Origin: Strigops habroptila
Taxonomy: Eukaryota; Chordata; Aves; Psittaciformes; Psittacidae
Direction: 5' to 3'
Assembly: GCF_004027225.2 (NCBI RefSeq)
Contig: NC_044296.2
Span: 3,020,796 to 3,084,795 of the forward strand
DNA length: 64,000 nt
Made by a program: the position numbers and the translations under genes
Shown: positions 37,271 through 49,731 of the stretch, piece after piece
How the letters are laid out: the number at the start of each line of letters is the position of its first letter
How positions within the stretch are numbered: the first letter of the stretch is position 1
Notes under the pieces: generated by a model
Seen by the model: the letters and a program-made list of their open reading frames with translations, nothing else
Database searches by the model: none
Told to the model about the DNA's origin: nothing

Positions 37271-39797
37271 TAGTGTGTAAAATGCTGATCTATAGGACCT
37301 AGAAATTGTTATCCCTCCAAACATTGGGATGACTTACTAAGTTTTGTGCAGGAACTCTAAAATCTATGTGGGGAATACAAGAAAAAACGGTTATAGTTAC
37401 GTGGGGGCAGCAGCTCATATGGCAGACCTGTGACTGCAGGCAATGCTGGAGAATTGTTCTTTCAGAAGGGATGTGGCCCTGATTCCTTACCTCCCTCTAT
37501 GACTTTCCACACCACTGTTTTCAGATGTGTTTTGTTACTGGTGAGTGAAGTATTAGCACACAGCAAATCACTGTGCCAAAGACAGCCACCTGTAAGTGAT
37601 TCTAATCAATTAAATTCTTCCTCTGAATTCTTCAACATAGGGTTGCAGCATCCTTCACTGATGTTTCTGCTACTGTTTTAACCAGGTGCTGTATCCTGTG
37701 CTCCACAGCTCACAGGATGTTTGCTCATAAGTGGTAGTTTAAAATGAACCAGCTTCTTCCCTTGGTGGGTAAATCCAGGTACGAAGAAGAAAATAGTTCG
37801 CTTTGGGTCAGGACTCACCCTGCAAAGCGTATCGCAAAGGTGGTGTAGATGATGGGTGCAGGTCAGTAGTGTCTATATATATATTGAAATTCCATATCAA
37901 TAAAGTGAGGATAATCATTGCTTAGCAGATTTTATGGTGCACATAAGGTATATGCAGCATCTGCCTTGGCAGCACTAGAATCTTATTTGTGCTTTTGCGT
38001 TCTGTTGTAATGCAGTGATGAAACTGCTAATACAGGTGTAAAACTTCTCATGCATACCCTGAGGACAGAAAGGCAAGGAACCAGCTCTGCTGAGCAGTTG
38101 GTGCAGTGGTCTGCAAGGTCCACCTTTGTGGTCTGCTGTCCTATGTGTAAAGCTGGCCGGAGCGTGTGCCACCTGGTGGACACCAAAGAAGAAACACTGA
38201 GCTGCACTGGAGTGAAATAGGTGTGTGCTAAAAGCACAAATATTGCCCTGGGTCCCAATCCCATCCAGTCTGTTCTGATCCTTTGAGAATGAGTGCAAGA
38301 GCGGTGAGGGCTGAACCTCCCAGCTGGAGGGGTACGAATGGGATTGGAGACATGCTTTTTAAAAGTAGCAGCGTGGAGGAGGCGGCCCTGTATGCTGTCA
38401 GGGGGAACTGGTTTGTAGCAACAATTAATGTGCCTGTTCCTAGGCAAACATGCCTGGCTGCACACCCAAGTCAGTGCTGCTCACCTGCACATGTTCGCAT
38501 GTGCAGTGCCTTAGCTACCAAAGTCCTCCAAGCCCAGGAAGGGAGAGGAACCTTATCACAAGTCCTGTATTTTATGATTGGGTTGAAACCATCCCATATG
38601 CAGGGGAAGTTTTTATTCATTCCAGTTTCACTCAGAGCACTGGGTATTAGCTTTTGCAGAATCTTTCTTTTCAATCAAATGAAGTTAAAATTGCCAGGGT
38701 ATAGCTGTTTGCCTTTAACCACTGTGAATTAACATTTGCAAAAGCAGTGAAGGAACCAAAGAACGTAGCTTAGTCTTCTAGATAACATTTTAAAGTCTCT
38801 CTGGATGTTTAGCCATATTTTATTTTTAAACTTGATTTCCTTGAGCTTTCAGCAGTAAAATTTCAGCCTCAGTGATGCAGACAGTTATATATCCAGATAT
38901 CCAAAATGTCTCCAGCAAGTTTGGTTGTTTTTTTTGCTGGTTCTGACAGGATTAATGTGAGTAAAGGAGAGAGCAACTCGTTCCCAGGACAGCAGGCCTG
39001 GGAAGAGGTTGAGCTGTAGAGGTCACTCTTCTCCTTATTGCTCCCAAAAGTGGGAATCTGATTACTAGTGATTTCATTTAACTGGAGATATCTGCAAAAA
39101 CAGGGTTTCTACATATGGCCCTGTCCTCTAAGATTCCACTTATAGTAAATGGAGAGAAACAGATGTTTTTAGGGTGTAAAAGTGATCTGATCTATTTTAG
39201 ATTATTATCTTATGAAGAAAAAAAATTACATCATAGCATCTTTCTCTGCATTGGTCATAAAGGCAGTGTAAGGTGAGCAGTCTGGAGGGTAGTTACAGTG
39301 CTGCCAGACCTGTCTGTGTTCTTGATGTGCCAGTCACAAATAGCATCAAGCCTTTTGTGAGCAGGCCGTTGTGGAGATGAAGCCCCTCAGACTGCCCCAG
39401 AATAGGAAAATAAACCTCAGCTTCCTCAGGACTCTCAGTGTTTGTGAAGAAGTAAATTGTAAGGGCTGAAGATGCAGAACATGCATTACTATTCTGTTAT
39501 CATTCTCAAACTCCTTTTGCCCAGATCCTCTAAATCCTCATGAAACTTCAACACTAGAATAGCATGCTTTGAGAGCATATATTCTTGTGAGAAGACCATG
39601 AATCTGATGACAGAAGATCAGTGATCGCCTCCAATTATCTTTTTTTTGTTGTTGCAATACCATACAAACATTGCCTCACCTCATTAGCAGTCTGCATCAG
39701 CCACACATATTCCACTCGAGTGTGGACCAATCTGGGAGCTGAATGCTCCATCGGGCACTGCTGAATATGTAACATATATCATGTCACCTCTTTTGAA

Positions 39798-40003
39798 CAT
39801 AGAATCCCAGACTGGTTTGAGTTGAAGGGACCTTAAAGCTTCTCCAGTCCCAACCCCCTGCCACGGGCAGGGACACCTTCCACTAGAGCAGGTTGCTCCA
39901 AGCCTCGTCCAACCTGACCTTGAACACTGCCAGGGATGCGGCAGCCACAGCTTCTCCAGGCAACCTATGCCAGGTCTCACCACCCTCATAGTGAAGAACT
40001 TGT
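39798..40003 (-). repeat. CR1 LINE 3' fragment
   Basis: CATAGAATCCCAGACTGGTT to CACCCTCATAGTGAAGAAC, the reverse complement of a CR1 3' end of about 200 bp. Confidence 0.9.
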
Positions 40004-41790
40004 TCTCAATATAAATCATAACTCAAACATAACTATTGCATATTAATTTTACTGTGCAGTTCCCAAGGCAGCATACCATTCACAAGCGGGTTTTCCTGAA
40101 ATAGCCTCTGTCATGGGAATCTGGTGCCCTCACATCCCTGTTCTCGTCTGTGGGCTGGGTTCCCCAGCAGGCTTTGTTCTGTGTTGTGCAATGTGATGTG
40201 GTGCAGTGGTTCAGCCAGAACACACCACAGCGACAGGATTGCCAGCCCCTGGGGAGCTGTGCCAAAAGGGGAACAAGGGCATGAGGCATCTGCACCAGGA
40301 CTTAATAATGGTCACTGCATATGGATGCAATTCAAAGCAGAGGGGAACTGCAAATTAATACTTCAGTTGGGCTTGACAGTCCAAACAATACTAAGTTTAA
40401 CCATGCTGAGAATAATGTATTTTGCTTAATTTTTTTTTTTTTTTTTTTCCACTGGGAAATAATGCTATAGGGTTGGGGTTTTTTTTCTGGCAAGACAGAA
40501 ATTTTCCCTCCAAAAGTGCTGATTTTTACAAGAACTGTATTTTATCTGTGAAGAAATAAGATTCTGATATCAAGATCCCTACTGTCTCTTGAAGTTAGAG
40601 TCAAAATGTTACATATTAAAATGGATTGTTAGTAATGAAAAGAGAGGAATCAAAAGTCTTTTTAAGGATAAGTGTAGTGAACAGGGATTAGCCTGTTATA
40701 CCAGGTTGTAAAAGCAGGCAGCATTTCTCTGTCTGGTTGGCTGCATTTCAGACTTTCAGATCTTGGCCAGTTTCAACCCCTGGCTCCCCTGGCTCAGTCT
40801 GTTGTGCACTGAGAACATGAAAAGTGCTTTTCCACAGAAATGTATGTTTTCATCAAGGAGAAGTTTTCCACAGCAAATATAAATTTTCAATTAAAATAAA
40901 ATTTTCAGAATAGAAATTTGAAAGCTTCTTTCATTTCTTCTTCCTCTCCCCAGTGGTTTTCAGCTTGGACAAGAAAAACATTGCAGCCAAAAGATTACTT
41001 TTCAGCCACGTAGTTTTAAGAACGCCTCCAAAGGTTACAAAGCAAAACTTCTCAAAAAGCCAAACCCTTTTTTTCTGTTTTCTGTTGTCAAAATCATTGC
41101 CAGGAAGAGAAAACTTGTAAACAGTTCTAAATACATAGTCATGGGACCACTAGACTTTTTGCTGCAAGGACAACATCTGCTCAGCTCCCCCGGGGGCTCT
41201 TTTGTGGCTCCCAGGCATGCAGTCCCTCTCTGTTTCTCTTTCTAACTCAAGGTAGAGCTGGGCACACCTAGTGCTGCTACCAGAAGAGCAGGAAACCTGC
41301 AAATGTCACAATAAGTCTCACCTTTCCTGGTGAGATGCTGTATCTGAACCTCATCTTCAAAACCTCACTTCACTCATGTACCCACATGAACAACCACAGT
41401 GTTCCTCCTTTGCATTCAAGGGCTTGCATCCCTTTTGGCCTCTTTGCGCTGTTCTCCTGAACCCCAGTGAACAAATCACTGCTCTGCTACTACTTTTATT
41501 CCAGCTGAGCTGGGCTCTACCTGCAACGATGTTTTACTGCTTCAAGAGGAATTGCTTGCACACTGGCAGCAGAGAAGGAGAGGGAGTAGAAAGTGCCACA
41601 ACAGCACTTTTAGGGGATAGCTGCCTTCAGTGGTCATTCACCCCAGCTACCAAGAAGAATAGACCCTGTCTACAGCTCCTCATGCCATTCTGCCAATTGC
41701 TGCAGGGAATTAATAACAAGACACTGCACATTTTAGCCTAACTGAAGTAAAAACCTTCATATACCAGTAAGCTCTGGAACTTGTTGCCAC

Positions 41791-41907
41791 AGAGAATCCC
41801 AGACTGGTTTGGGTTGGAAGGGACCTTAAAGCTCATCCAGTTCCAACCCCGTGCCATGGGCAGGGACACCTTCCACTGGAGCTGGTTGCTCCAAGCCCAA
41901 TCCAGCC
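41791..41907 (-). repeat. CR1 LINE 3' fragment
   Basis: AGAGAATCCCAGACTGGTTT to GGTTGCTCCAAGCCCAATCC, CR1 3' end in minus orientation, of the same subfamily as the copy at 39.8 kb. Confidence 0.9.
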
Positions 41908-43349
41908 AGGCTGGAGATAAGAAAACTCAGACAGAACTAGAGAAGGATGGATGGTGATTTAGATTCGGACTGCAAGGATGGTAACACTTAACTGGATTCT
42001 CACTGCTCTGGTCTTGGAGGTTTCTGGAATCGGGTTGACTTTTGTTTCTATCACTGCAGTCCTGCGCATTCAGTCAAAGATTTTGGCAGGACTTATCCCA
42101 GGGATGTAGTTGGCCTGAGGGGCTGGAGAGCTCCTTGGTCCCTTCTGTCACGCCTGACCTATTGTTTGAGAATTGGCAACAGCTCCTGGTATTAGAACAC
42201 TGACATCTGTAGTGTCAGCGTTGTCACTCTGGGGCCAGGGTGTGCCAGCACTTTGCCATTTCGTTGCTAGGCTAAAGGAGGATGCCATTCAAACAACTCG
42301 AGATGAAATGCGGTCAGCACAAGAGGCCTGTGGTTTTCTTACTGCATCAGGCAGCTCTGGAGGCAGAGCAGAGGGAGGGGTTTTCACTGGATTATTCACA
42401 CCTACAAGACACCCAGGAGTCCCCTTTGCTATTTTCCAGCAGAGAGATTTTTGTGATCTTGGTGAGACAAAGACAAAGGTGCTGCAGGAAGCTTGGAAAT
42501 TACAGGAAGAGGGACTCAAGCTGCTTCACATGGGGGCTGTGTGTCAAACCCAGGCATAGTCAGAATAATTGTGCTCTTCTTCCTCCCTTAGGACTCTCTT
42601 CTTCTATCCTCCCTGTACCTGCCCTCCCCTTCTTGGTTTTTACACATGCAGACCACATTTCCTGCTCAGCAGAAATGTACTTGTTACTTTATACTCCAGT
42701 AATGACCTGAGGCTGAATGGAGAATCTACTCCTTTCCTGTACAGATGTTTACTAAGTGAGAATCACATTCTCAAAAACTCACTTAAGAGTAGATGCTTAA
42801 AGGAACAGATACTTTAAGAATCTCTTAATGTGGAAGCTGAGGCTTGAAGTTTCATTTATGGTTCTGCAATTCTCCCCTTGAAGTCAAAGCACAAAATTAT
42901 GGCATCCCATCTAAATAAATTAGCATTTCTGTGCCATTACTGAAGTTTGTGCATGTGTGTGCTCATGCTGACAACGATTTCATTGCCTGCATTATGGTCA
43001 GCAAAAGTGAGAATCACCATAGCGGTTGCATGGAGAATGGTCAAAGATCTGAGGCAAGGGAGTTTTATGATAAACATCCAAACGTCAGTATCTGTGACAC
43101 TTCTTACTAGGGGAAAATTAAAGCAGGGATTTATTCTAGTAGCTCTGCATATGTGGAATAACAGCCCTCCAAAACTGCACAGATGAGACTGAACAAGAAT
43201 GGGGCAGGGGAAAAACCTCACAAAGGAAGTAGTAATTCAAGGTCTACATACCAGGACTAAGAAAAATGTGGAGAAAACCAGTCTTTGACTTCCTGTCCTG
43301 TCTAATAGCAAAGGATAGATTTTTGAAAGAAAGGCAATGGCCAAAATTA

Positions 43350-43830
43350 ATCATAGAATCATAGAACGGTTTGGGTTGGAAGGGACCTTAAAGCTCATCC
43401 AGTTCCTACCCCCTGCCACGGGCAGGGACACCTTCCACTAGAGCAGGTTGCTCCAAGCCCCTGTGTCCAACCTGGCCTTGAACACTGCCAGGGATGGGGC
43501 AGCCACAGCTTCTCTGGGAACCCCACCATCCTCACAGGGGAGAACTTCTGCCTCAGATCTCATCTCAGTCTCCCCTCTGTCAGGTTAAAGCCATTCCCCC
43601 TTGTTCTGTCCCTACAGGCCCTTGTCAACAGCACAGCAGAGGGGGAGAATCCCTTCCCTTGACCTGCTGCTCACGCTCTGGGGATGCAGCCCAGCACACG
43701 GAGGGGTTCTGGGCTCAAATGCACACTGAAGCTGGGTCATGGGGAGCTTCTCATGAACCAACACTGAAGTCCTTCTCCTCAGGGCTGCTCTCCATCCATT
43801 CTCTGCCAAGTCTATATTTGTGCTTATGAA
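43350..43830 (-). repeat. CR1 LINE fragment, about 480 bp
   Basis: The 3' end (AATCATAGAATCATAGAACG) begins the plus-strand copy. It continues through GGCCTTGAACACTGCCAGGG into upstream CR1 sequence ending near CTGCCAAGTCTATATTTGTG. It is interrupted by small gaps, with no open ORF2 frame. Confidence 0.85.
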
Positions 43831-46800
43831 ATTCATAAACCTTTTCTTCATGTCAAACAAAAGTTGTGAGTGTGGGTACTGAGCTGTTCTGCAAACCTTT
43901 TCGCTATGTTTGTGGCTGAGACTGTTTCTGTTCTGAAAACTGGACCCATTTGTGTAGGAGACAATGTACAAAAAGCTGGTCCTGAGAACTTCCAATAAGA
44001 CAGCTATATGGGAGAAAGGACGCTGCTGTGGTTAAGGTATAAACCCAGCATGTTGTAATTTCGATGCATTAAGTGATCCAAATCAAGTAAGTTAGTCTCT
44101 GATTTAGTTGCTGTCTTACTATTGTTTGATCTGCCTGATTTCCCAGAATCTCTACCTGTTGTCTTGTGTATTTAGATTCATAAAACTGCAATAAAAATAA
44201 AACCAATCAGCTTATAGACAGTAAATATACTAGTTCTGGGATGCTAGTGAGTCCAGGAGTTCACAGCCACTGTAGTTCTGAGTTTAAAAGGACTAGAAGG
44301 TTTCCGCTTTGGGTAGATAATAACTAGTGTATGAACAGTGCAAGCAGAAGTACAGCCTTTGTTAGTGTATGCATGAAAACACAGACCTGCACATGAGTGT
44401 CCAGTGTCCTTACCTTTATGTGTAAGGCACATACACTAAACCTTATCTATACAAGCCAGGGCATAGACATGCCTGACAATTTCTGCACATGCACAAAGTG
44501 CCACAGAGATGTTCTGCAGTATGAAGGGGTGAAAACAAAATGCAGAAAGGAAAAATGAAGATTATACTCTTCTGACTGTAAGTCATATTATCCTCTGGAA
44601 ACTGTTCAAAAGGAACATTTACATCCTCCTTCCATTGACTAGGTGGGAAGAATGAACTCCACAAATTCCCATCACTTAATTTCCTCTTCATTTGAACTCT
44701 GCCTATGAAATCTATTTTCCCTTACATTGGTCTTCTAGAGTCTGTGACTTGCAAAGGTATTGTGATCCCAGCGGCAGAGGGAGAACTATGGAAGCTGTGT
44801 CCTTTTCTCCATCAGTTTGAGCTCCTGTTTCCAGCTTGTCAAGGAATGTGGCCTTTGCCTTGCTCTGCTGCCAGTAAACAGAGAAGCAAGGTCGAAAATC
44901 CCTAAAGCATAGTGAACAGAGCAGGAGTTCTTGATTAGGGGAAGCTACAATCAAACAGGGTCATTGATTTAGAAAACCTACTTAGAAATGAACAAAAATC
45001 TCTCCTCTAGGTTTTCTTAAAGTCACATTTATGGAGACAAACCAGATGATTTCACATGAAATGGAGGATTAAACATGGCAAAGTGGAATTTAATATTACC
45101 TTTAAAATAAGTTTTCTTTAGTCTATACTTGCCTCAGAATATAATCTGAAGTCTTCGCTGTGCCAATGTCTTCACTGCCATCTGCTAAATTCCAGGCCCT
45201 CTCTGAGAGTAGATTGTTCTGAGTGTTTTATATCCCAAAAATACTTCCTTACCTTCCCCTTTCTGTATCTAAGCCCCCATAGCTATTTCTGCTCCTACTT
45301 AGTAACTTCTCTGGCCCTCCTCCACCTTTGCTTTATCTTTGCAGCTCCTCCTAGTGTAAGTTTATTTGTGATTTTTCTGAATATGCCAAAACAGCACCAG
45401 AGGTGTTGAACAGGCTGCCCTAAATAGCAAGTCTTAGGCTTCTGAACAGTTTCTTTTCATTGCTGCTTTGCATTTGGGAAAACGAATGCTGTGCTAGGTG
45501 AACATCTAGCATGATTCAGTATCTGTCTTCCTGTGTGTGTTTTTTAACCCATTTATGGTCCATAAAACTTTTCCCATCCTTGTTTCTCTTCATAGGAGTT
45601 GAAGCACAAGCACACAATATGTACTGCTTTCCCTTTTCCCACTGATTGTATGATACGTTTTATCTTTTATTAATCATTGATGTATTTTTTTCCATATCAG
45701 TACTTTTATTCTGCTTTGTTAAAGTCTTTGAATAGCTGCTAGTTAAATTTTGTATTAAAATGGTTGGAGCAAGAAAGTATATTTTGTGATTCTCTTTTTT
45801 TATTGCCACAAAGGTCTTGAATTCTTTTTTAAAGTTATGGCTTGCATAGGTGTTAAAAACGATGACAGGAAAGAGCTAGAATTTCCCACATAGGTACTTG
45901 CTGTGCTTCTTACCTGCAATTAAAACCATTAAAATCTTACAGAAATGCAAGATTTTCTACAGTAGAACATACTGTGTTAAAACTGCAAATGAGTGGGGCA
46001 TTGCCATGGAACAACGAAGAAAACTTGCAAAGGTTAACAGTGTTATCTCTGGAAACAAAAAAAGGCAGGGAGATAGCTCAGAGCATAGATAGATATCCAC
46101 ACGCTTCTCCATGCCTAAACAGGATTTCCTATTCACTTTAAGTCCAGGGCTCTTTGTCATTTCAGCCTATTTCCCAAAATTCAATGATGTGTGGCCAAAA
46201 CCTGTTTCTTAAGTTTGGCCAGAATGACATGGTACACTGAAGCCGTAGGTCTGGGGGGGGGAGCTGGTTCTCCATTACCCGTTACACCACATCCCTGGTT
46301 ACATCATGCCAAAGGATGTGGCGACTGCTACATTTCTGACATGACCGTGACACCCACATTATACTCATTTGCCCTGGGAGTAAATGACTTGAGTTGTACG
46401 GAAATTTTCCTACAGAAGAGTTTTCCATCTGAAAATGCTGATTAGGCTGAATTGAAGTGTTCTGAGGAAAGGTTTTGATTCCGTCAAAGCTTTCGGTGGA
46501 AACAAAGCAAGCCTTGGCCAGGATGTCCCATGGACAGCCTGCCTTGAACCTGCCGGCTCACCCATCTGCCTACACTGCCCTGGACTTTCTGGCCTTGTGG
46601 ATGCAAGATTTCCTAGTTGACTGGCTCATGGAGGCCAAGACACCAGTTGGGTACTAGCTTTCACAGCTCTCTCCATGTGTGACCATCATTCTCTGACTCC
46701 CACGGTTGGATGTTCAGTTTTTAAAATCTCTTTTGATTCCTTTGTCATGAGTTTTCATCCCACTGAAATTGTCCATGTTTTATTTTGCTATTCAATTCAG

Positions 46801-48912
46801 AGTTACTGTTGTTGTAGTTGTAGTGCATGTTTTATGCAGCAGAAGGTGGTATCCACAGTTGTCTGTGTTGGTAACATGATTTCCAGCTCCAGGAGCAAGC
46901 TCTGAAAATAAAGCAGGGGTAGGTGGGGTTTTGCCCCCATTTTACCCTGCCTGCTCACAACTGCCACCTATAGTATGTCCCCTGATGCTCTGGACCCTTC
47001 AGTTCTTCCTGCATAACCCTGCTCCATGCTTCTGCTCTGTTGACAGTGGAAGTTCACACATGCACAGAGAGGTTGGTGCTTCTCATCCTCAGGGGGAAAA
47101 ATATTTGATCATCACCCCAATGCTGAGAAGTATTCCCAAGAAATGGCCTGAGTTTCTGGGGATTAGTCAAATTCCAGCCCCACAGAGAAGAACAAAGATT
47201 TTGCAAATATACTTTTGCATTGGTTCAGCAAATTACTTAAGGGTATGACACAAAGGTCAGTGAGCACAGAGCTGTGTTAGTCATGTAGCTGCTGTGCTGC
47301 TGAACAAAATGAAAGTGCCTAAATAGCTGCAAAACATAAAGAGCCCACTATGTCCTGTGATATGTGCAGGTGATAAATCGGCAAGTACTGGTGATAATAT
47401 AGACTTATGGGTGATAAGATAGGTTGGAGTGAGATAAACCGGCACTGGCGATATGGTGCAGTGTTACATAGTGTTGATCAGATATGAGTACCAATACTTT
47501 ATCATATCTCACATTATTCCTGTGGGTGCTTAGTTAGAAGATGAAGTTCTAGTCCTTGCAAGGTGGAGAGGGCAAGAATCAGAAGAGCTTTAAAGATTGC
47601 GGTAAAACAGTGTCTCACCGCCTGTTTGTCTCACTCCCTTTTCCCCCCACAGCAACTCCTGACATCTTGTGATGGTTTTGGAACAGCCAGAGCAACATCC
47701 ACAGCCCAGATGGCTTTCCAAGGGAGACGCTTTACCCTTACTCTTCTGGCATAATCTCAAGGGATTTGTGTCCTGTCTGTTGGGGTGCGGGTACGCACAC
47801 TCCCTTGAAATTGTCTCCAACTAAACCAAAAGCTCCTCTGGGAATACAACTTCTTTGGTACTTTCCTTCACCATTTAAAAAAATGCCAGCAATGAAGTAG
47901 CTGAAAATTGAATGGGATAAATCAATTCAAACCAAAAAATGGATTTGTTTTGAAAAGTCTAAACAAAATATTTTGGCAGTGGTTTCAAGTAGAAAGCACA
48001 TTGAGCCTTCTCTTTTCCAGCAAAACAGATGCTTTTTCTTGGAGGAAAACATGACATAGGGGATAATTTTTTTCCTGTCTCTGCCTCTAACTCACTGAGC
48101 AAACAGGAAGAAGCCACTTTCTCCTCCGATGCCTCTGTTTTCCCCTCTACTGGTAGGGATAATACATCCATAGTTCTGAAGCATACAGGATAAAGTAATG
48201 GGATTGAGAGAGAAAATGTTTTGGCACATAAATACTTGGAGGCTGTAGCCTAAGCAAGGAGGGGGAACAGTCTTGGGTTTTATCAGACCTAAGTTCTCTG
48301 GCTGCTTAAACAGGCTATACCCAGAGGTTAATTTAGGCCTTGTACCTGAATGCTCCTCTGTTGTCTTCAGACCAAATCCACCTCCCATTAAGGTTTGAGA
48401 TAAGGGCAATGCCCTGGCCTGGACTGTAGCTGTTTGTTTTGCCTCTAGGACAAGATACTCTGGGTGAGTTACTGTATGACTTTCAGATACCAGAAGATGG
48501 TGGGAGATAAGCCTTTCTAGCCACTGCCTCTCAGGGCTCTGATCTTCAGTTTCCCCTGTTTCCCCAGCCTTCACAACCACTCTGCTCTCTGCAGCAGTGC
48601 AGACCACAGTCCCCTCAACATGGGTAATCCACTGCATCCAGAGTGGGGGTAGACCAGTATAAGCCTTGATAGGTGGATTTCCACTGAGAAGCTGAATATA
48701 CTGTTAGCTGCAAGAAAGATCCAGCTCTGCACTTTAGCCAGCCCAAGGGTGACCCCGTTAGTGACTCTGCAGGGTTACGGAGAGCATCAAGGAGGGAAAC
48801 CCTGGCCTAGTGGAGGGAAATTAGAAGTTGGGTTTTTTTGTCAGCTTGAAGCCATTGCAAACATTTATGATAGTTCAATAGTCTGAGCTGTAGGTATGTT
48901 AAAAATATAGAT

Positions 48913-48918
48913 TTTATT
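48913..48918 (-). terminator. ZAP70: Candidate ZAP70 polyadenylation signal
   Basis: TTTATT on the plus strand (AATAAA on the minus) about 0.8 kb after the ZAP70 stop, a reasonable 3'UTR length. It is the first clear canonical signal I found downstream of the stop. Confidence 0.5.
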
Positions 48919-49731
48919 TACAGGATGACCAGTTTTCAGGCTTGAAAAGCAAGATACTTATTTCATTAGCACAGAGGAGCCAGATGGGATCCAGGAAGTG
49001 AGTAATGGCTCCTGGGAGTTTAGTTGTTTCAGGAGCCATAACCACCTTAAAGGGTCGTGGCAGTGGAGGGGGATGTGCACTGTGCTTTGTGACCAGCAGG
49101 CGCATGGCAGTGTCCTGGGGTGTAAGAGCTGTAGCTGGCAGGGCCCAGGGAGGACACAGCAGTGGCACCATGCAGGTATGTCCCACTGCATGCAGCTCTG
49201 TCCCACTGCTCCTCCCCATCATTCCTGGGAGCGAGCTGCACACCACCTGCTTCTTGCCCTAAGCCAAGGGGAAAGGGAATTGATGGCTCCCTTGTGTCAT
49301 GTTGATGTCCTGTGTCACGCTCCATGCAAACCTCACCAGAAATTTTGGTGGTTTCCTTTCAAAGAATTGTTTAAGGGTTCTGGAAAAATCCAAGTCTGCT
49401 GGAGCCAACACAGTTCATCCTTAGTGAGCCTGGTAGGCATTAAGCTCTGAGGTCCTGGAATAGTTTTGGAAGAGGGTAAAAAGGAACTATGGCACTGTCT
49501 GTTCTGTCCTGTTCTGGGTCAGGCTGAAGGTGTACATCATGGCTGGCTGTTTGGAGACACGAGGCACGACTGAGTGCCCCGACTGCTGTGACTGCATCAT
49601 CTCCCAGGTTCCTAGTTCTGGAACTACTAGAGAAACAAAACCAGCATTTGAGAGATTAAAGCAAAAATTCACAAAGAGCCTTTCCAGGTCCCATGCAGGA
49701 AGGGTGTGTGTTGAGGAGCAGAGAAGGAAAC

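Larger units (their letters stand above)
33641..48890. other. Intergenic region between the long CR1 and the ZAP70 3' end
   Basis: No supportable gene in about 15 kb. It contains CR1 pieces at 36032, 36588, 39798, 41791 and 43350, an A/G-rich tract at 34971-35255, a hairpin with direct repeat at 37242-37297, a T run near 40432-40449 and a loose repeat at 47370-47458. Short open frames are many but none shows a domain or a convincing exon chain. Confidence 0.55.
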
